A DNA stretch of 64,000 nucleotides, taken from positions 50,284 to 114,283 of the forward strand of contig JBNKIW010000009.1 of assembly GCA_050290865.1 (NCBI GenBank), read 5' to 3'. How positions within the stretch are numbered: position 1 is the stretch's first letter; each line of letters starts with the position of its first letter. Both the position numbers and the translations under genes were made by a program. Under the pieces are notes generated by a model. The model worked only from the letters and a program-made list of their open reading frames with translations, was not told where the DNA came from and ran no database searches. This DNA is from JARRLC01 sp050290865 (GTDB lineage: Bacteria; Pseudomonadota; Alphaproteobacteria; Rhizobiales; Rhodomicrobiaceae). Below are positions 44,434-51,205 of this stretch, in pieces.

Positions 44434-45189
44434 TTACTTGCCGGGCTTGTAGACGATGCTGGCTTTCACATTGGTCACGCCCGCGGGCATATCGACGGGG
44501 ATGAGGAAGCGCCGCGTCTTGCCCGGCTGCACCAGCCCGACGCCCATGCTCTGGCGGAGTTTTTCGGGGGTGAGCGTCTCCGACCACGAGCCGCCGGAGA
44601 GTTTTATCGTGGCGTCCGTCAGCTTGGCGTAGCTGTTGCCGGGGTTTCTCACGGTGAGCGCGGGGCGCGGCTTGCCCTTGTCATCCTTGCCGATGCCCGA
44701 CTTTACGAGGGCGATAGCGGATTTGCCGCCTGCGGGTGCGACGTTGACGATGGTGGCGAAGTTGAACACCACCTGCACGCCCGACTTGCCCTCCGGCATC
44801 TTCACCGGCACCTGGTTGACGGAGAAGACGTAGTGCTGGGAGGTGGGGATCTGCGGATCGCCGACCCACTGGATACGGAAGTTCTGCGTCGCGCCGGCTT
44901 TGAGCAGGGCCTGCGGTGGAAAGACGAGGAATTCGTCGCCAGCGGGCTTAGAGGATATCTCGCCCTTTTCATCCAGTTCGATGCGGCTGACGACGATCTC
45001 GACCGGCAGGGGCTTTGCGCCGTCATTGACAACGGTGATCTGTTTCGCCTTGCCGCCCGAGGTGGTCATGTCGAGCACGATGGGGGTGACGGACATGGCG
45101 TGGGCGCGCACGACCAGGAGGTTGACCGCGATGGTGGCGACGAGGACCGCGAGGATGCGGGATGGGTGGAGGCAGAGCAAGGACTTCAT
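44434..45189 (-). CDS. Periplasmic pilus chaperone, PapD/FimC family
   Basis: A 251-residue periplasmic chaperone that holds pilins by donor-strand complementation and delivers them to the usher. After the signal peptide (LAVLVATIAVNLLVVRAHAM) the first Ig domain shows VTPIVLDMTTSGGKAKQITV, EFLVFPPQALLKAGATQNFR, the IQWVG strand and YVFSVNQVPVKMPEGKSGVQ with the G1 strand VVFNFATIVNVAP. The second domain includes RNPGNSYAKLTDATIKLSGG. The order chaperone-usher-tip fits an archaic-type operon. Confidence 0.9.
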   Translation of the reverse strand: MKSLLCLHPSRILAVLVATIAVNLLVVRAHAMSVTPIVLDMTTSGGKAKQITVVNDGAKPLPVEIVVSRIELDEKGEISSKPAGDEFLVFPPQALLKAGATQNFRIQWVGDPQIPTSQHYVFSVNQVPVKMPEGKSGVQVVFNFATIVNVAPAGGKSAIALVKSGIGKDDKGKPRPALTVRNPGNSYAKLTDATIKLSGGSWSETLTPEKLRQSMGVGLVQPGKTRRFLIPVDMPAGVTNVKASIVYKPGK

Positions 45190-45292
45190 GGTGACAGCCT
45201 TCCCAGGAGGTGAACGCTAAATTGAGCGGCATCCTGATATGCAATGTTTGCGTTGAATTGCAATGCCACCAGCACTGACGCTCCAAGAGTAA

Positions 45293-45317
45293 GGTGGATC
45301 AGAGAGCCTGATCCACC
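45293..45317 (-). promoter_or_regulatory. Perfect 10-bp hairpin between pilin and chaperone genes
   Basis: GGTGGATCAG (45293-45302) and CTGATCCACC (45308-45317) form an uninterrupted stem with a 5-base loop, 25 bases past the pilin stop on the minus strand. The following minus-strand sequence has only a weak T-run (TTACTCTT). It is best read as a partial terminator or 3' stabiliser that lets the pilin be made in excess over chaperone and usher. Confidence 0.6.
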
Positions 45318-45342
45318 CGATGGTTATTGAGACTTCTGTAAC

Positions 45343-45888
45343 TTACAGTGTCGTGCCGATCTTCAACGTGAGCGTGTCCGAATAGGTACCAGGAGAAACG
45401 GTCACTCCAGAATTAGCAGCAGTCGTGATTGTGACCGTAACGGTATCGTCTGTAAGTTCCTCGCCGGAACCAGTAGTCTTACAAACGGGATCTGAACTGT
45501 CGAAAGTGCATACTCCGGTATCCAGGCTAGCCGTACTCGTGCTTGCCTGCGCTTCATAGGGAATATTATCCGTTCCGTTTGTCAGAGTGTTATTCACAGC
45601 AAAGAGACCAATATTTGCAGGATAGTTCGTAACGACGTTTGAGTACTGCACGCTTATAGACGATGCCTTTGGGTGTGCATGGTCATCAGCAAGGGTCGCG
45701 ATTGTAACCGTGTTGCCATTCAGGTTGGCGTTGGTAGGAGTGCCCGTGGTGGTAGGGTTCGGGAGGTACGTCGTTGCGCCAACGTCCCCGGTGATATTGA
45801 GGGCCGCAGCGCCCGGATCACCTGCATAAACAGATCCAGAAGCAACAGCCATCGCCACAAACGCGGCAGAAGCAAGAAGTTTTTTCAT
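45343..45888 (-). CDS. Pilin subunit A, SCPU/CsuA-like
   Basis: A 181-residue secreted pilin. The signal peptide MKKLLASAAFVAMAVASGSVYA is clear and fixes the start at 45888, although the frame is open to 46134. The mature protein is Thr/Asn/Ser-rich, has a single Cys pair (GVCTFDSSDPVCK), and ends GTYSDTLTLKIGTTL, the conserved terminal strand of archaic pilins. A close relative is encoded by the next gene upstream (46234-46806), with the same terminus. Base composition is clearly more AT-rich than the chaperone and usher genes. Confidence 0.78.
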   Translation of the reverse strand: MKKLLASAAFVAMAVASGSVYAGDPGAAALNITGDVGATTYLPNPTTTGTPTNANLNGNTVTIATLADDHAHPKASSISVQYSNVVTNYPANIGLFAVNNTLTNGTDNIPYEAQASTSTASLDTGVCTFDSSDPVCKTTGSGEELTDDTVTVTITTAANSGVTVSPGTYSDTLTLKIGTTL

Positions 45889-46233
45889 AGGTATTCCCTT
45901 TCTTATACGGTGATTATAACTATCGGACGAAATCTGCCCTGGGCGGCAATATTGCCTAACGAATGATTTGTATCTATACGTAGTCTTCCGTTTTGCGTGC
46001 TTATGAATGTTCGCTGTTGTAATAATAACGCTGCGTATTGTGTGGATTATCATCATACTTGCAGCATTCCTGTATTTATTGTCCTTTCTCTCGTTCTCAC
46101 CCCGCTCCGTCCCCCCGCGATACCGCGCCCCCAACCTTTGGGAGCGCGGCAGGAACGGCCCAGCCAGGGCAGCAAATCACCTTCCTCGCGGAACACATCC
46201 CGCGACGGTCCATTCGCCAATACTGTGATCAAA
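45889..46233. other. AT-richer gap between the two pilin genes, with hairpin
   Basis: A 345-base interval with no gene. At 46124-46148 a stem (CGCGC-C-CCCAA against TTGGG-A-GCGCG, one mismatch, loop CCT) lies ~85 bases past the upstream pilin stop. The part nearest the downstream pilin is AT-rich and probably holds a promoter, but no -10/-35 pair is convincing. Confidence 0.45.
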
Positions 46234-46806
46234 CTACAAAGAAGTCCCAATCCTCAGCCGGAGAGTGTCGGAATACGTGCCTTCCATAAGCTGATCGGTG
46301 TCGTTGGATACCGTGCTGACGTAGATGCTGACAGTAGCGTTCGGTATTGGGTCGACTTTGTACGTGGATTTCACTAACTTTGCGCCATCTGAGCCGTCTG
46401 TAGTAAACTCGGCATAATCAATGTCGCCGATTGATACTTTGGCGGTATAATCCACTCGATTGACAAAACCAGCAGGGGCCTCCCCATCTGCCTTCAATCC
46501 ATTCTTGCTCGATTGAATCTCAACGTAGGAGCTATAATTAATAGTAACATTTTCGTAGTTAGCGGTAAATGTTGATGCTGCGGGATGTAGTTCTGAACTC
46601 GCGAGCTCATTAAGCGTTATACTGCTGCCGCTAATCGTGACATCCGAGTCCCCTGCATTAAGCACGGGATCCGTCGGGAAAATCGCTACGGTTGTTACTT
46701 CTCCACCAAGCGTAAGTTCCTTCACTACGGGATTGTCAGCGAATGCGACGCCCGAAAGAATGCCAGACGCCGCAACTGCTATGGCGATACTACGGAGGTT
46801 TTTCAT
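46234..46806 (-). CDS. Pilin subunit B, paralogue of the neighbouring pilin
   Basis: A 190-residue secreted pilin with signal peptide MKNLRSIAIAVAASGILSGVAFA. The mature part begins DNPVVKELTLGGEVTTVAIF and ends EGTYSDTLRLRIGTSL, almost the same terminus as the neighbouring pilin (GTYSDTLTLKIGTTL). No cysteines are evident. Length and beta-rich, Ser/Thr-rich composition suit a major shaft subunit of an archaic chaperone-usher pilus. Like its neighbour it is AT-rich for this genome. Two similar pilins may copolymerise or be expressed alternatively. Confidence 0.78.
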   Translation of the reverse strand: MKNLRSIAIAVAASGILSGVAFADNPVVKELTLGGEVTTVAIFPTDPVLNAGDSDVTISGSSITLNELASSELHPAASTFTANYENVTINYSSYVEIQSSKNGLKADGEAPAGFVNRVDYTAKVSIGDIDYAEFTTDGSDGAKLVKSTYKVDPIPNATVSIYVSTVSNDTDQLMEGTYSDTLRLRIGTSL

Positions 46807-46948
46807 TTTCTTATTCCCCTCTTACTCGTTTACTCTTGTGGTTCCAAAGAAGTCCCTTCTCTACGCTATGCCCAAAACTAAATATCGTAAGTTGTGTATT
46901 CACAAAAATGCTTTCAAGCTAACATTCAATACTAAACTCACCCCAATT

Positions 46949-47566
46949 TCACTGCCGTGCGGAAACGGTGATCGTCAAGCGATCCGAATATTGCCCCGCA
47001 ATCGGTATCCCCTCCGGTTTCCACGCCACCGTCAGGCGACCCGCCGTGTCCATGGCGATGCCGTTGCCGGAGTTGCTGAACGGGCAACTCACCGCGCCCG
47101 CGCGAAGGCTGTCGCCACTGCAATGGTCTTCGATGGTGACGGCGTCCGTCGGGATGCGCACCGTGACGCCGTATGGCACGGCGCTGACGAAGCTGGCAGG
47201 CGCCTCGCGGACTGCCTTGTGGGTCAGCGCGCCATGCTCCGCCTCCAGCCGGTATTCGAACGGCGTGTTGCAGTGAACGGTGAAGGCGAAATCGCGATGC
47301 CCCGGACGGGTGATGTCGCCGACTTGCACGTTCGTGTCGAGAGACGCGCCGCCCTGCGTCGTGCCTGGCTGAAGGAGCGCGCATTCGCGGCCAACCTCTC
47401 CTTCCAGCCGCACCGAGACCCGGTTGGCGGCGGGAGCGGTCCAGGGCAATATGGCCAGAACAGCGGTCGCCGCCGCGACGAGCGTCAGATGGCTACGCCT
47501 CGGTGTGAACCGTGTCTGCCGCCAGCGACGGGCCGCGTATCCTGCAGTGGAAAGACCCTGTGTCAT
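46949..47566 (-). CDS. SCPU-domain pilus subunit
   Basis: A 205-residue secreted protein at the start of the pilus locus. A long basic n-region precedes a hydrophobic segment (HLTLVAAATAVLAILPWTAP) that should act as signal sequence. The mature domain resembles spore coat U: CALLQPGTTQGGASLDTNVQ, FAFTVHCNTPFEYRLEAEHG, VTIEDHCSGDSLRAGAVSC and the terminal GIPIAGQYSDRLTITVSAR. Four cysteines could form two disulfides. It is GC-rich like the chaperone and usher, unlike the two pilins between them. Likely a minor or initiating subunit. Confidence 0.7.
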   Translation of the reverse strand: MTQGLSTAGYAARRWRQTRFTPRRSHLTLVAAATAVLAILPWTAPAANRVSVRLEGEVGRECALLQPGTTQGGASLDTNVQVGDITRPGHRDFAFTVHCNTPFEYRLEAEHGALTHKAVREAPASFVSAVPYGVTVRIPTDAVTIEDHCSGDSLRAGAVSCPFSNSGNGIAMDTAGRLTVAWKPEGIPIAGQYSDRLTITVSARQ

Positions 47567-47807
47567 TGTTGTCCGTAACCCCGCAGCCGCAAAGGCGAAA
47601 CAGCCGCCGCGCCACGCTCCTTCCGGACCCGCACCTTAGTGTGTAAAGCAGATCAGGATATGGAGCTGAATTCATTGTCAGATTTGACATAGCGCGGAGT
47701 GCTGCCGTTCTGCCACTTCGTAGGACTACGACTGATGTGGAATAGTCACGGATTCGCCTTAATTTGGCGCGGGGCATCGGCCAATACCGGCAATGAGGCC
47801 CCGGCCG

Positions 47808-49511
47808 TCAGAGCCTCTTGATATCGATATTGTGCTTGCGCAGCGCGTAGCCGATCTGCCGGGGGGTCAGCCCGAGAAGCCGCGCGGCCTTGGCCTGCAC
47901 CCAACCCGTCTTTTCCATCGCGGCGACGAGGCTTTCGCGGGTGACGTTGGGCGTGCCCGCCTCCGCCGGGGCGATCCCGGCAGGCGCGCCCTGCTCACCG
48001 CCGGGCGTGGACGCCGCACGGGCCGTCGTTCCAGCGACCGGCAAGGGCACGAAGCCGGAGGCAGCCGCGCCGGGTGCATGCCCTCGCGTTTTCCACAGGA
48101 TCGCCGACAGGCACTCGCCATGGCCGCAGGCGAAGTCCGCGTCGTGGATTTCGTGCCCCTGCGCGAGCGTCGCCGTCCGGCAGATGCAGTTCTCCAACTC
48201 GCGGATATTGCCGGGAAAATAGCATGCTTTCAGCACCGCGAGCGCTCCGGCGGTGAACGACAGCTCGCGGTCGTTTTCCTGGTTGAACCTGTCGAGGAAC
48301 GCCTGCGCCAGGAGCGGCAGGTCGCCTTTGCGGTCGCGCAACGGCGGCAGGATCAGCGGCACCACACTGATACGGTAATAAAGATCGGCGCGGAAATCGC
48401 CGCTGGCGACGGCCTCCTCCAGGTCGCGGTTGGTGGCGGCGACGATGCGCACATTCACCTTCTGCGTCCGCGAGCCGCCGACACGGTCGAACTCGCCTTC
48501 CTGCAGCACACGCAGCAGTTTGGCCTGGAAGGCGGGCGAAATCTCGCCGATCTCGTCAAGAAACAGTGTGCCGCCATCGGCCAGTTCGAAGCGCCCTTTC
48601 CGGGCACTGACGGCGCCGGTGAACGCGCCCTTCTCGTGGCCGAACAGCTCCGATTCCAGCACCGTCTCGGGGAGTGCCGCGCAGTTCACCTTGATGAACG
48701 GCGCGCGTGCGCGCGGGCTTGCCTCGTGGATGGCGCGGGCGAACAGCTCCTTACCCGTCCCCGACTCACCGCGCAGCAGGACCGTGGCGTTCGACTTGGC
48801 GACGATGGCGATCTTGCCGAGCAGTGCACGGATAGCCGGGCTTTCGCCGACGATGCGTGGATCGCGCCGGGTCGCGGTCGATTTGCCCTCGGCGAGTTGC
48901 TTTTCCAGGCGGCGGCTTTCGGCCATCAGGCGCTCGCGGTCGCGCTGGATGACGCGATGAAGCTGCACGTTCTGACCGATCAGATTGGCGACCATCGCCA
49001 GGAAGCGCACGTCGTGATCGTAGCGCATCATGCTTTCGCCGTGGCGGATGCGGCTGATGGTCAGTGTCCCGACGACGCGCGGGCCGATGCGGATGGGCAC
49101 GCCGATGAAGGCGACCTTCACGCCGCTTTTCGCCAACTCGGCGATGTGCGAGCCGGCGAACAGGGGATTCCCCTCCACGCTCTGCACGAGGAGCGGCGTT
49201 GCCGTCGCCACGATCTGATCGAGCGCCTTCTGTGGCAGGAGATGGCGGCACGCTTCGCCGCTCTCGGTCCATTTGGCGTTGACGACCATTTCCGGCGTGT
49301 CGTCATCATCGAGCAGAACGATGGTTCCGTGCTGCATGTCCAGGAACGAGGACAAAAGGCTCAGCACGTTGGCGAGCGTGCGCTCAAGGCGGTCGGGTGC
49401 GACGAGGATTTTGGAGATCTCGTAAATGCCGCTGAGTGCGATCTCGCTAAGCTGCTTTGGCCCGGGACTGGCCCCAAGCTCTGATGCTATTCGGCGATTA
49501 TCGTGAAGCAT
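47808..49511 (-). CDS. nifA: Nitrogen-fixation transcriptional activator NifA
   Basis: A sigma-54-dependent activator of 567 residues. An N-terminal GAF domain (about 25-185) is followed by an AAA+ domain with Walker A GESGTGKE, the sigma-54 contact loop GAFTGA, and FLDEIGEISPAFQAKLLRVL. After it comes the linker motif specific to oxygen-sensitive alphaproteobacterial NifA: Cys in LKACYFPG, then 11 residues, Cys in LENC, 19 residues, Cys in DFAC, 4 residues, Cys in GHGEC. The C-terminal Fis-type helix is GWVQAKAARLLGLTPRQIGY. No nif structural genes are in the window; it lies beside the pilus locus. Confidence 0.93.
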   Translation of the reverse strand: MLHDNRRIASELGASPGPKQLSEIALSGIYEISKILVAPDRLERTLANVLSLLSSFLDMQHGTIVLLDDDDTPEMVVNAKWTESGEACRHLLPQKALDQIVATATPLLVQSVEGNPLFAGSHIAELAKSGVKVAFIGVPIRIGPRVVGTLTISRIRHGESMMRYDHDVRFLAMVANLIGQNVQLHRVIQRDRERLMAESRRLEKQLAEGKSTATRRDPRIVGESPAIRALLGKIAIVAKSNATVLLRGESGTGKELFARAIHEASPRARAPFIKVNCAALPETVLESELFGHEKGAFTGAVSARKGRFELADGGTLFLDEIGEISPAFQAKLLRVLQEGEFDRVGGSRTQKVNVRIVAATNRDLEEAVASGDFRADLYYRISVVPLILPPLRDRKGDLPLLAQAFLDRFNQENDRELSFTAGALAVLKACYFPGNIRELENCICRTATLAQGHEIHDADFACGHGECLSAILWKTRGHAPGAAASGFVPLPVAGTTARAASTPGGEQGAPAGIAPAEAGTPNVTRESLVAAMEKTGWVQAKAARLLGLTPRQIGYALRKHNIDIKRL

Positions 49512-49799
49512 GCCACCCCATTCCGGTGACGATTTACTGGGCGCTCAGACGTCGCCTCCCATACGGCATAGAATACGCAAGAGTACGCCCGATGTCGTGC
49601 CCAGTTTTCAGTCAAGATGCAGGTTTCTGCTAGGCAGACGTCTATTTCCTGGGCAATCTCATCTTTGCTCGCGGGACGAGGACACGGGGGGCGGCGAAGG
49701 TGGCGCGCATTGCGCATGCTGCCGCGGGAGTGTTAGGAACCGGGCGATTCTCGATGAATGCCGCGCCAGTCGACCGGCGCGCAACGCTGGTGGCCGGCC

Positions 49800-51038
49800 A
49801 TGGCGCAGACGCATACCCCTCATATCGCCGTCATCGGCGGCGGTCCAGCCGGGTTGATGGCAGCGGAAGTCATCGCCGGGGCAGGGCTGGCCGTCACCGT
49901 TCATGACCGGATGGCCGCGACGGGGCGTAAATTCCTGCTTGCCGGGCGTGGCGGCCTCAATCTCACGCACAACGAAGCGTTCGAGGCGTTGATGGCGCGT
50001 TACGGCGGCGCGGCGCCCCGGCTGCGGGCGGCGATCGAGGCCTTCCCGCCGGCACGCATTCGCGACTGGTGCCACGATCTGGGGCAGCCGACCTTCGTGG
50101 GGTCGAGCGGGCGCGTCTTTCCGGTGGCAATGAAGGCGTCACCTTTGCTGCGCGCGTGGCTGCGGCGGTTGGCGGCGTCCGGGGTGAGGTTCAGACCGCG
50201 GCACCTCTGGAACGGCTGGGACGAGGACGGGCGGCTACGTTTCGCCACGCCGGACGGACCGGTGACCGTCGAGGCAAACGCAACCGTCCTCGCCATGGGC
50301 GGGGCAAGCTGGCCGCGCCTCGGCTCGGACGGGGCGTGGACCGGGCCGCTCGCGCAGCGGGACATTGCCATCACGCCGCTCAAGCCCGCCAATTGCGGCT
50401 TCCTCGTCCCCTGGTCCGCGGTGTTCCGCGAGCGCTTTCACGGCCAGCCGCTGAAAGGCGTCGGCTTGAGCTTCGGCAGCCGGTCGCTGCGCGGCGAGGC
50501 GCTGATTACGCGGGATGGCCTGGAAGGCGGCGGTGTTTACGCGCTCTCAGGCATCTTGCGTGACGCCATCGAGGCGGGGGGCGAGGCGATGCTGCACATC
50601 GACCTTCGTCCCGGCGTGGAGGCGGTCGAATTGGCAGGACGCCTCGGCGCGCCGCGCGGCAAGCGGTCGCTCGCCAATTTCCTGCGCAAGGCGGCTAAGT
50701 TAACAGCGCTGGAAACCGGCCTTCTGCGCGAGGCGGCGCTCGCCCGTACGGAACCGCTTGGCGCCATGACACCGGACGCGCTCGCCCGGCTTATCAAGGC
50801 CGTGCGGGTCCGCCTCATCGCGGCCGCCCCCCTCGCCCGCGCCATTTCCACCGCCGGAGGGCTTGGCCTCGGCGAACTCGATGACCATTTCATGCTCAGG
50901 GCCGTCCCCGGCACCTTTGCCGCGGGGGAGATGCTGGACTGGGAAGCGCCCACGGGCGGCTATCTGTTGCAGGCCTGTTTCGCCACCGGCGCGGCGGCGG
51001 GGCGCGGCGTCATCGAATGGCTGAAGCGGCCGGGATGA
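49800..51038 (+). CDS. TIGR03862-type FAD-dependent oxidoreductase (HI0933 family)
   Basis: A 412-residue flavoprotein. The N-terminal Rossmann loop is HIAVIGGGPAGLMAAEVIAG, followed by TGRKFLLAGRGGLNLTHNEA, GSSGRVFPVAMKASPLLRAW, and a second nucleotide-contact segment VLAMGGASWPRLGSDG. The C-terminal ISTAGGLGLGELDDHFMLRA and GEMLDWEAPTGGYLLQACF complete the FAD site. The family's physiological reaction is unknown. ATG 49800 (MAQTHTPH) is used; the frame opens at 49758 with non-conserved residues. It is divergent from nifA across 288 bases. Confidence 0.85.
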   Translation: MAQTHTPHIAVIGGGPAGLMAAEVIAGAGLAVTVHDRMAATGRKFLLAGRGGLNLTHNEAFEALMARYGGAAPRLRAAIEAFPPARIRDWCHDLGQPTFVGSSGRVFPVAMKASPLLRAWLRRLAASGVRFRPRHLWNGWDEDGRLRFATPDGPVTVEANATVLAMGGASWPRLGSDGAWTGPLAQRDIAITPLKPANCGFLVPWSAVFRERFHGQPLKGVGLSFGSRSLRGEALITRDGLEGGGVYALSGILRDAIEAGGEAMLHIDLRPGVEAVELAGRLGAPRGKRSLANFLRKAAKLTALETGLLREAALARTEPLGAMTPDALARLIKAVRVRLIAAAPLARAISTAGGLGLGELDDHFMLRAVPGTFAAGEMLDWEAPTGGYLLQACFATGAAAGRGVIEWLKRPG

Positions 51039-51205
51039 CGGCGCATCCTGGACTTTTCCCCAGATTGCCCGCCGGTTTGCCCCATAAATAAACGTCACGA
51101 TTACGGCCGTGGCGGCGTTAACGATAAAGTAACACTCGAATCGTCCCATGACCGCCGGCTCCGTGTGACTTGAGTCGTACGGGAGCGCTATTTGCGGAGA
51201 CACGA

